Source: UBA1479 sp040221095 (GTDB taxonomy: Bacteria > Pseudomonadota > Alphaproteobacteria > Rhodospirillales > Casp-alpha2). Taken from it: a stretch of DNA of 64,000 nt. This document shows positions 17,259 through 23,905 of the stretch, piece by piece; the first letter of the stretch is position 1; each line of letters opens with the position of its first letter. The stretch covers positions 496,001 through 560,000 of the forward strand of contig JAVJVP010000003.1 in assembly GCA_040221095.1 (NCBI GenBank), given 5' to 3'. The notes beneath the pieces were generated by a model. That model saw nothing but the letters and a program-made list of their open reading frames with translations. It made no database searches and was not told the DNA's origin. A program made the translations under genes and the position numbers.

Positions 17259-17975
17259 ATGACCGCATCCATTCTCCTTGTTGAAGACGACGCGCTGATC
17301 AGCGGGCTCTTGGAATTTCACCTGAAGGCCGAGGGCTATGGCGTTGATATCGCGGCAACCGTCGAACAGGCCCTGGCGGCCGTCGAGGCCCGCCCACCCG
17401 ACCTCATCCTCACCGACCTGGGCCTTCCCGACGAAGACGGCCTGACCCTGATCCGCAAGGTGCGCACCCGGTCGAACGTGCCGATCTTCGTGCTGACTGC
17501 CCGCACCACCACGGAACAGCGCCTGGCGGCGCTGGAACTCGGCGCCGACGACTACCTGACCAAGGGGGTCGATCCGGGTGAACTTCTGCTGCGCATCCGC
17601 AATGCCCTGGCCCGCGCGCAATCGGGCGCGGCCGGGGCCGCCGGACGCAGTCCGTTGAGTGCGTCGAATCCGGACGTGTCGCGGTTTTCCGGCTGGACCC
17701 TGAACCTCGCGGGGTTCACGGCGCAGAATCCCAAGGGCCAAGATGTCGACTTCACCCGTTCGGAATTCCTGGTCCTGGCGGCCCTGGCGCGGCACCCGGG
17801 CCGGGTGGTCAGCCGCGATGCCCTGCTCGACGCCATCAGCGGCTTCGACGACGCGCCCCTCGACCGCACCATCGACACCTACATCTCGCGCCTGCGGCGC
17901 AAGATCGAACCGGATGCGAAAAACCCCACGGTGATCCTCACCATGAAGGGCGTCGGCTACCGGGTGGTGGAATAG
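17259..17975 (+). CDS. OmpR-family response regulator, orphan
   Basis: A 238-residue two-component regulator. The receiver domain has the acidic pair LLVEDD, phosphoacceptor Asp53 in LILTDLGLPDEDG, the switch Thr in VLTART and Lys in DDYLTKG. The usual Lys-Pro is Lys-Gly here. The C-terminal winged helix includes FTRSEFLVLAALARHPG and DRTIDTYISRLRRKIE. ATG 17259 fits the domain start. A TTG at 17217 is also in frame. No histidine kinase gene is adjacent, so its partner is unknown. Confidence 0.94.
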   Translation: MTASILLVEDDALISGLLEFHLKAEGYGVDIAATVEQALAAVEARPPDLILTDLGLPDEDGLTLIRKVRTRSNVPIFVLTARTTTEQRLAALELGADDYLTKGVDPGELLLRIRNALARAQSGAAGAAGRSPLSASNPDVSRFSGWTLNLAGFTAQNPKGQDVDFTRSEFLVLAALARHPGRVVSRDALLDAISGFDDAPLDRTIDTYISRLRRKIEPDAKNPTVILTMKGVGYRVVE

Positions 17976-18092
17976 GGGGTGCCGCCTTTCGCGCGGCCGC
18001 GCGGGGAAATCCGCATCCGCCGCACGATACCGGCGTCATCGCGGTTTACCTCGCGGCGAAAGGGGTGATAGAACAGCGCCCTTCCAAGGTGC

Positions 18093-18179
18093 GCGGGCGT
18101 GGCGGAACTGGTAGACGCGCCAGACTCAAAATCTGGTTTCCGCAAGGAAGTGGGAGTTCGATTCTCCCCGCCCGCACCA
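18093..18179 (+). tRNA. tRNA-Leu (anticodon CAA)
   Basis: The acceptor stem pairs GCGGGCG (18093-18099) with CGCCCGC (18169-18175). The anticodon arm CCAGA/TCTGG encloses CTCAAAA, giving CAA at 18127-18129 (reads UUG). A long class II variable arm and a GTTCGATTC T-loop are present. The discriminator A and CCA are encoded (to 18179). Confidence 0.97.
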
Positions 18180-18261
18180 CCCTTCGCTTCCTGAGCTTCG
18201 GGCGGCGCGCCACCCGGAGGTCGTTGGACGAAGGCGTGTCCTCCGCAGCCCTGGCGAAGGG
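18180..18261. repeat. Palindrome-bounded element directly after tRNA-Leu
   Basis: An 82-base segment opens with CCCTTCGC (18180-18187) and closes with its exact reverse complement GCGAAGGG (18254-18261), beginning at the base after the tRNA CCA. Inside are further CTTCG and GGAGG-type short words. It looks like the small palindromic interspersed repeats found beside tRNA genes in alphaproteobacteria, but no second copy is present in this window. It may also act in 3' end formation of the tRNA transcript. Confidence 0.45.
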
Positions 18262-18269
18262 GGGCGGGC

Positions 18270-19238
18270 TTAAGCCTCCGCCACCAGCGTCAGCCGCCAC
18301 ATCTCCCGTTCGTACTTGCCGTAGTCGAAGCCGGTTCCCGCATGGATCGTCGAGCGGTTGTCCCAGACCACGACATCGCCCGGCTGCCACTGCCATTTCA
18401 CGGTGAAGTCGGGGCCGGTGACGGTGGGCAGCATGTCGCGCCAGATCATCACGCTGTCGTCCTCCACCCCTTCCAGGTCCCATTTGTCCAGGTCCGCCGG
18501 GTCGACCGCCTGTCCCTTGGGCACGATGGCGCAGGTCGAGCTGTTGAGGCCGTAGAGCGACGGCCGGCCCGTGACCGGATGGTTGAGGACGATGGGCACC
18601 CGGTTGGGCGGGTTTTCCTTGCGCTGTTCCGGGGTCAGCACCGGATAGTGCGGCGAGTAGCTGTTGATCTTCTTGTCGTGATGGGCGAGGGAGCAGACGG
18701 CTTCCAGGCCGTCGAGTTTCTGCCGTTCCGCCGGCGGCAGGGCGGCATAGGCGCCCTGCATGTTGGCGAACAGGGTCTCGGCGCCCTCGGGCGGCGCCTT
18801 GCGGCAATGAAAGACCGAGCCGACCGGCGGCCTGGCGCGGAAGGTGGAATCCGTGTGCCACACGGGCCTGCGGGTTTCCGGGTTGTAGCGGATGTCCGCG
18901 TCGCTGGTCAGCTGCGGCACCTGCAGCAACTGCGCGACGATCTTGCCGTCCTCGTTTTTCACGTTGCCGATGCGCAGGATGGGAAAGCCTTTGACGGACT
19001 TGTCCTCCCGCGCCGTCTGGATCTTGTCCTCGATGACGCCGAACACTTCCGACCAGCGCACAAGCTGTTCGGGCGCAAGGTCAGCGAGTTTTTCGCCGCG
19101 GACGCCAAGCAGCCCGCCGTGCTTCAGCCACAGGCCGCGCGCCCAGGCCTGGAAGTCCGGGTCGGCAAGGTCGCCCGGCGTGACCTGGTCGATCAAAATG
19201 CCGAAATCGCCGTTCAGGGGTTGGGTCGGATGGTTCAT
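18270..19238 (-). CDS. TauD/TfdA-family 2-oxoglutarate-dependent dioxygenase
   Basis: A 322-residue non-haem iron oxygenase. The iron facial triad is visible: H and D in WHTDSTFR and the distal His in STIHAGTGFD. The C-terminal arginine region follows in EREMWRLTL. Family members hydroxylate taurine, 2,4-D or related carboxylic and sulfonic acids using 2-oxoglutarate. The internal VLTPEQRKENPPNR segment is unlike E. coli TauD, so the substrate is uncertain. Start ATG 19238 has AAAGGCAG upstream. The longer frame to 19394 lacks domain similarity. It is 41 kb from the taurine-type uptake genes, so a shared pathway is only a possibility. Confidence 0.9.
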   Translation of the reverse strand: MNHPTQPLNGDFGILIDQVTPGDLADPDFQAWARGLWLKHGGLLGVRGEKLADLAPEQLVRWSEVFGVIEDKIQTAREDKSVKGFPILRIGNVKNEDGKIVAQLLQVPQLTSDADIRYNPETRRPVWHTDSTFRARPPVGSVFHCRKAPPEGAETLFANMQGAYAALPPAERQKLDGLEAVCSLAHHDKKINSYSPHYPVLTPEQRKENPPNRVPIVLNHPVTGRPSLYGLNSSTCAIVPKGQAVDPADLDKWDLEGVEDDSVMIWRDMLPTVTGPDFTVKWQWQPGDVVVWDNRSTIHAGTGFDYGKYEREMWRLTLVAEA

Positions 19239-19392
19239 CGCTGTCTGCCTTTTGTTAGATGTTTCTGATCGAAGGATACGACGCCCGATGGCAAAAACAA
19301 GATGCGAAAGCATGCAGGGTTTATTGTCTCGGGACCGGCCGCCTGATAGAAGCGCCCGACGCTTTCGCTGACGGGAACGGGGTCCGACGTCC

Positions 19393-19974
19393 ATGCTGCG
19401 CCGCCTTTACGACCGGATTCTGGCCCTCGCCGGCCACCGCCACGCGGACCGCTGGCTCGCGTTCGTCAGCTTCATCGAAAGCTCGGTCTTTCCCATCCCG
19501 CCCGACGTCATGCTGATCCCCATGGTTCTGGCCGACCGCGCCCGGGCCTGGCGCATCGCCCTGATCTGCACCGTCGCCTCCGTTCTGGGCGGGGTGCTGG
19601 GCTATGTCATCGGCGCCTTCCTGTTCGATCAGGTCGGCCGGCCCATGCTGGAATTCTACGGCTATGCCGCCAAATTCGACACGTTCCGCGCGACCTATGC
19701 GGATTGGGGCGCCTGGGCCGTGTTCATCGCCGGCGTCACGCCCTTTCCCTACAAGGTCATCACCATCCTGTCCGGCGTGGCGTCGCTGGATATCTGGGTG
19801 TTCTGCGTGGCCTCCGTGCTGGCCAGGGGGCTCAGGTTCTATCTGGTCACGGGGCTGCTGTGGTATTTCGGCGAGCCCATCCGCGCCTTCATCGAAAAGC
19901 GCCTGGGGCTTCTGTTCACGATCTTTTGCATTCTCCTGATCGGCGGTTTCGTGGTTATCAGGTTCGTGCTGTAG
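19393..19974 (+). CDS. YqaA-family (VTT/DedA-related) membrane protein
   Basis: A 193-residue inner-membrane protein with about four or five hydrophobic segments. The SFIESSVFPIPPDVML and FPYKVITILSGVA segments are typical of the YqaA/SNARE-associated (VTT) group related to DedA lipid scramblases. The precise transported lipid or role is not known for YqaA. It precedes dsbB by 9 bases and is probably co-transcribed with dsbB and coq7. Confidence 0.88.
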   Translation: MLRRLYDRILALAGHRHADRWLAFVSFIESSVFPIPPDVMLIPMVLADRARAWRIALICTVASVLGGVLGYVIGAFLFDQVGRPMLEFYGYAAKFDTFRATYADWGAWAVFIAGVTPFPYKVITILSGVASLDIWVFCVASVLARGLRFYLVTGLLWYFGEPIRAFIEKRLGLLFTIFCILLIGGFVVIRFVL

Positions 19975-19983
19975 GAGACCGCC

Positions 19984-20484
19984 ATGTTGGCCTATCTCGA
20001 CGATCCCAAACTGCACCGCTGGTACCCCGCCATCCTGTTCGCCGTCTCGGCGGGGGCCCTCGGCTTCGCCCTGCATGCCCAGTTCGTGCTGGGGCTCGAG
20101 CCCTGCAATCTCTGCCTGTACCAGCGCATCCCCTTTGCCGTGATCGGCCTGTTCGCCGGGGCCTGCATGATGCGCCCCAATGCCAAGGCCGTTCGCGCCG
20201 TGGTCGGGCTGGCCGCCCTCGCCTTCGCCATCGGCGCGGCGATCGCCGTCTATCACGTGGGCGTGGAGCAGCATTGGTGGGCGTCGGCCGTGTGCGGCGG
20301 CACGCTGCCGACCCTGGGATCGACCACGGATTTGATGGCCGGATTGTCGGCGCCGCCGGAAAAATCCTGCGATTCCGTGGACTGGGTCTTCCTTGGCCTT
20401 TCCATGGCGACCTATAATGCGGCCTTCTCCGCCGTCATGGCCGGGCTGTGCTTCATCGCCGTCCGCCGCATGAGGGCCGCCTGA
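19984..20484 (+). CDS. dsbB: Disulfide bond formation protein B
   Basis: A 166-residue four-helix inner-membrane oxidoreductase that reoxidises DsbA and passes electrons to quinone. The first redox pair is Cys41-Cys44 (EPCNLCLYQR). The periplasmic loop holds the second pair (AVCGGTL and KSCDSV). ATG 19984 has GGAG upstream. It sits between a YqaA-type gene and coq7. The link to ubiquinone synthesis downstream is functionally sensible because DsbB uses quinone. Confidence 0.94.
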   Translation: MLAYLDDPKLHRWYPAILFAVSAGALGFALHAQFVLGLEPCNLCLYQRIPFAVIGLFAGACMMRPNAKAVRAVVGLAALAFAIGAAIAVYHVGVEQHWWASAVCGGTLPTLGSTTDLMAGLSAPPEKSCDSVDWVFLGLSMATYNAAFSAVMAGLCFIAVRRMRAA

Positions 20485-20513
20485 CAGGGCGTTCAAGGAC
20501 GCGACAAGGACCC

Positions 20514-21089
20514 ATGGCGAGCAAACCTACCGCCAAGACAGCCATCAAGCCCCGGCGCATGCCGGGCGACCCGTCCAAGGCCGAGATGGTCGAACGCATG
20601 CTGCGCGTCGACCATGCGGGCGAATACGGCGCCGTGCGCATCTACGAGGGCCAGATGGCCGTGCTCGGCAGGGATGCCGGCGGCGGCGCCATCAAGCACA
20701 TGGCGGAACAGGAAGAGGTTCACCTGGCCACCTTCAACGACCTGGTCGCCGAACGGCGGGTGCGCCCGACGGCGCTGCTGCCGCTGTGGCATCTCGCCGG
20801 TTTCGCGCTGGGCGCCGGCACGGCGCTGCTGGGCGAGAAGGCGGCCCATGCCTGCACCGTCGCCGTGGAAGAAGCCATCGACGAGCACTACGCGGCCCAA
20901 ATCGACCGCCTGGACGGCGAGGGCGAGGACGAACTCCGCCAGACCTTCGAGAAATTCCGCCAGGAAGAGCTGGAACATCATGACACGGCGCTCGACCTGG
21001 GGGCCGAGGAAGCGCCCGGCTATGAAGCGCTCAAGGGCGTCATCAAGCGGGGATCGAAGCTCGCCATCTGGCTGTCGGAGCGAATCTGA
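20514..21089 (+). CDS. coq7: Demethoxyubiquinone hydroxylase Coq7
   Basis: A 191-residue di-iron carboxylate protein that hydroxylates demethoxyubiquinol, the penultimate step of ubiquinone synthesis. Ferritin-like iron ligands occur in DHAGEYGA, EQEEVH, EEAIDEHY and EELEHHD. ATG 20514 has AAGGA upstream. The frame continues into dsbB only as a shadow. Coq7 is the alphaproteobacterial and mitochondrial form of this enzyme, replacing UbiF. Confidence 0.96.
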   Translation: MASKPTAKTAIKPRRMPGDPSKAEMVERMLRVDHAGEYGAVRIYEGQMAVLGRDAGGGAIKHMAEQEEVHLATFNDLVAERRVRPTALLPLWHLAGFALGAGTALLGEKAAHACTVAVEEAIDEHYAAQIDRLDGEGEDELRQTFEKFRQEELEHHDTALDLGAEEAPGYEALKGVIKRGSKLAIWLSERI

Positions 21090-21148
21090 CCCGCCGCAAA
21101 TCCCCAAAAACCATCCAAGACCCAGAAGAAACCAAAAGGACCAAGACA

Positions 21149-22195
21149 ATGAAGGCAGTGGTGTTTCCCGGCGACCGCAAGATCGCGATCATGGATTTCC
21201 CCGACCCCCACCCGGGACCGGGCGAGGTCGTGCTGCAGATCAAGGCATCCGGCATGTGCGGCAGCGACCTGAAGTATTACCGCAACCCGCCGGGCACCCC
21301 GACCTTGGGTCTGGGCGAGCGCAAGGGCCCGATCATCGCCGGGCATGAGCCCTGCGGCGTGGTGGTCGAGGTCGGCGAGGGCGTGTCCGAGGCCCAGGCC
21401 CGCGTCGGCGACCGCATGATGGACCATCACTATTCCGGTTGCGGCGTGTGCAAGCATTGCCGCACGGGCTGGTCGCAGATGTGCATCGACGGCATCACCG
21501 TCTACGGCACCACGGGTCACGGCGCCCATGCGGAATACATGAAGGTGCCGGCCCATACCCTGGTCCGCCTGCCGGACGATCTCAGCTTCACCACAGGGGC
21601 CGCCATTTCCTGCGGCACGGGCACGGCCTATGGTGCTTTGAAGCGCCTGGACCTGGCCGGCGACGAGACCGTGGTGGTGTTCGGCCAGGGGCCCGTGGGG
21701 CTCAGCGCCACACAACTGGCCAAGGCCATGGGCGCGCGCGTGATCGCCCTCGACATTTCGGCCGAGCGGCGCAAGCTGGCCGAAGATTTCGGCGCGGATG
21801 TGGTCATCGACCCCATGGGCAACGACGTGGTCGCGGCGATCCGCGACCTGACCGGCGGCGAGGGCGCCCACAAGTCCCTCGACTGTTCGTCCAACGCCGA
21901 GGCCCGGGCCTCGGCCGTGCGCTGCCTGCGGGCCTGGGGCACGGCATGCTTCGTCGGCGAGGGCGGGCAGGTGACCCTGGACGTCAGCCAGGACATCCTG
22001 CGCCGTCAGGTCTCCGTCGTCGGCTCCTGGACCTTTTCCAAGAACGGACAGGCCGATTGCGCCGCCTTCGTCGCCGAACGCAAGATCGACGTCGACGCGC
22101 TTTTCAGCCATCGCTTCACGCTGGATCAGGCGGACGAGGCCTACAAGCTGTTCGACACCCAGACCACCGGCAAGGGCGTGTTCGTGATGGATTAA
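21149..22195 (+). CDS. Zinc-dependent medium-chain alcohol dehydrogenase
   Basis: A 348-residue MDR-family NAD(P)-dependent dehydrogenase. Catalytic zinc ligands are in GMCGSDL and AGHEPCG. The structural zinc loop has the closely spaced cysteines CGVCKHCRTGWSQMC, and the Rossmann motif is VFGQGPVGLSA. Closest in style to threonine 3-dehydrogenase or polyol (sorbitol/iditol) dehydrogenases, but the substrate is not evident. Its TAA stop shares the bases TTAA with the convergent trmJ stop. Confidence 0.92.
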   Translation: MKAVVFPGDRKIAIMDFPDPHPGPGEVVLQIKASGMCGSDLKYYRNPPGTPTLGLGERKGPIIAGHEPCGVVVEVGEGVSEAQARVGDRMMDHHYSGCGVCKHCRTGWSQMCIDGITVYGTTGHGAHAEYMKVPAHTLVRLPDDLSFTTGAAISCGTGTAYGALKRLDLAGDETVVVFGQGPVGLSATQLAKAMGARVIALDISAERRKLAEDFGADVVIDPMGNDVVAAIRDLTGGEGAHKSLDCSSNAEARASAVRCLRAWGTACFVGEGGQVTLDVSQDILRRQVSVVGSWTFSKNGQADCAAFVAERKIDVDALFSHRFTLDQADEAYKLFDTQTTGKGVFVMD

Positions 22196-22992
22196 TCCTG
22201 GCCGGCGGGGTCCCTGGGGCCCCGCCGCAGGGCGACGATCACGCCGCGCAGGATGCGCACTTCCTGGTCCGTCAGGCGTGCGCGGCCGAACAAGTTGCGC
22301 AGGTTGCGGACCATGGTGGGGGCGCGTTCCGGCGGCTGCAGGAACCCGCAGGACTCCAGCTCGCTTTCCAGATGTTCGAACAGATTGACCAGGTCCTGAT
22401 GGTCGGCGGGGCGCGTGGTCTTGGGCATGGCCAGGTCCTCGGCCGGCACGTCCAATCCCATCAGCCGCCATTCATAGCCGACCAGCAGCACCGCCTGGGC
22501 CAGGTTGAGGGACGAGAACGCCGGGTTCAGCGGCACGTTGAGGATGGCGTCGGCGAGCGCGACCTCGTCGTTGTCGAGGCCCTTGGCCTCGCGGCCGAAC
22601 AGGATGCCCGTGCGGGCGCCGCTTTCGGCATATATGTGGCGGATTTCCTCGGCCGCGCGGCGCGGGGTCAGGACGCGTTTGGTCATGTCGCGTGACCGCG
22701 CCGTGGTGGCGACCACCAGGTTGAGGTCGGCGACCGCCTCGGCGGCGGTGGCGTAGACCCGGGCCCGGTCGATCACCAGGTCGGCGCCGGAGGCGGCGGC
22801 CCGCGCGGGCTCGCTCGGCCAGCCGTCGCGGGGGCTGACCAGGCGCAGGTCCGTCAGCCCGCAATTCAGCATGGCCCGCGCCGCCATGCCGATGTTCTGG
22901 CCCAGTTGCGGTTCGACCAGGACGACCGCGGGCGCGCCGGCGGCGTCGATGGTGTCCGCGTCGCCGCGCTGCGATGAATCCGTGCCCGCCAT
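22192..22992 (-). CDS. trmJ: tRNA (cytidine/uridine-32-2'-O)-methyltransferase
   Basis: A 266-residue SPOUT methyltransferase. N-terminal motif VVLVEPQLGQNIGMAARAM, motif GILFGREAKGLDNDE and C-terminal knot motif NLAQAVLLVGYEW are all present, which together identify TrmJ. It methylates ribose of nucleotide 32 in the tRNA anticodon loop. The ATG at 22992 lies 7 bases after the stop of a 22-codon open frame. It is convergent with the alcohol dehydrogenase, with overlapping stop codons. Confidence 0.95.
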   Translation of the reverse strand: MAGTDSSQRGDADTIDAAGAPAVVLVEPQLGQNIGMAARAMLNCGLTDLRLVSPRDGWPSEPARAAASGADLVIDRARVYATAAEAVADLNLVVATTARSRDMTKRVLTPRRAAEEIRHIYAESGARTGILFGREAKGLDNDEVALADAILNVPLNPAFSSLNLAQAVLLVGYEWRLMGLDVPAEDLAMPKTTRPADHQDLVNLFEHLESELESCGFLQPPERAPTMVRNLRNLFGRARLTDQEVRILRGVIVALRRGPRDPAGQD

Positions 22993-22999
22993 GATCCGG

Positions 23000-23068
23000 T
23001 CAGTCTTTTATGGGCACGGCGCCGTCGCGCGGCGCGGTGTCGAGCGGATAGACGCGGGTTTTCGTCAT
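23000..23068 (-). CDS. Possible 22-residue ORF just upstream of trmJ
   Basis: ATG 23068 opens a frame that stops at 23000, 7 bases before the trmJ ATG. The peptide begins MTKTRVYPLDTAPRDG. The YPLDTAPRDG run recalls the N-terminal motif of small DUF551-like proteins, so this could be a remnant of a longer protein or a leader peptide. A weak GAGG lies about 14 bases upstream. Coding status is unproven. Confidence 0.3.
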   Translation of the reverse strand: MTKTRVYPLDTAPRDGAVPIKD

Positions 23069-23336
23069 GGGGGCTGGCCTCGGTTTGCTGGTCCCGGGCG
23101 CATTGTCCGCCGCAGGGTCGCGGGAGAATGCCGAATGCGGCGGCATTTCTCAAGGGGCGCGGTCCAGGCCCGGTTGTGTCCGGGAGTGCGATTTCTCAAA
23201 GGCCAATTGGAAATTTCCGCCCGGATGATTATGCTGGAGGCGGAAAATCGATCGACCGGGCCGGTTTCGCGGCATTCCGGCGCGGGTGGACAGGCATTCG
23301 TCGGAACGCAGGAGAAGTGGCCTAAAGGGGAACATC

Positions 23337-23864
23337 GTGGCGTCAACTTCCGCGGCGGCTATGGGCAAGAACATGGTGACCGATCCATCGCCGGAATATC
23401 TCGATCTCAAGGCCCGCGCCGAAGGGTCGAACCTTGATTCCGACACCCTGTTGGCCACGGATTACCTCAACCATTTCAACGAGATCGTGATGTTGCTGGA
23501 AATGGTTCCCGACATGCCGGAAATCATGGAAGAAGTGAAGGCCTGGCAGCCCAAGGGCTATGTCGAGCATTTCCGCGATTCGACCATCGCCGACCGGGAA
23601 CTGGCCATGGAAGCCTACGATCACGTGCTGCCGGTTTACCGCGAGCCCTTCGACCATACGGTGCGGCAATTGGACAACGTGGTCGTGACCAGCGTCCAAC
23701 TGCTGGAACGTTACATCGAGGCGGGGAATGCGGATATGCTGCGCGAGCAGGCAACGGTCATGTCGCGCATGATCCAGCGCCTGCTGGACACCGCCTCGGG
23801 CATCATCCACGGCGCGACCAAGACCATGGATCAGGAAGAGATCGACGCCATCATCGCGACCTAG
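23337..23864 (+). CDS. Hypothetical cytoplasmic protein, all-helical
   Basis: A 175-residue acidic protein without signal peptide or membrane segment, with mostly helix-forming sequence. It is not recognised. GTG 23337 is preferred because AAAGGGG lies 6 bases ahead. ATG 23361 is an in-frame alternative. The middle (NHFNEIVMLLEMVPDMPEIM) and C-terminus (IQRLLDTASGIIHGATKTM) are the most ordered parts. The 268 bases upstream contain a 7-bp hairpin (23127-23147) and no gene other than the short frame before trmJ. It sits next to, but on the opposite strand from, a cyclic-di-GMP signalling gene. Confidence 0.7.
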   Translation: MASTSAAAMGKNMVTDPSPEYLDLKARAEGSNLDSDTLLATDYLNHFNEIVMLLEMVPDMPEIMEEVKAWQPKGYVEHFRDSTIADRELAMEAYDHVLPVYREPFDHTVRQLDNVVVTSVQLLERYIEAGNADMLREQATVMSRMIQRLLDTASGIIHGATKTMDQEEIDAIIAT

Positions 23865-23905
23865 GGCCACGCGGACGGCGATTCATCGGATGATTGTTTC
23901 GGCGG

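Noticed and set aside
17990..18003. Perfect 14-base palindrome made only of C and G
   Set aside because: In GC-rich DNA such a run is expected by chance. It lacks a T-run, and no gene needs it as an operator.
23127..23147. 7-bp hairpin AATGCCG/CGGCATT between trmJ and the 175-residue protein
   Set aside because: The stem is perfect but there is no U-run on either strand and no sign of a transcript needing it, so I could not assign a role.
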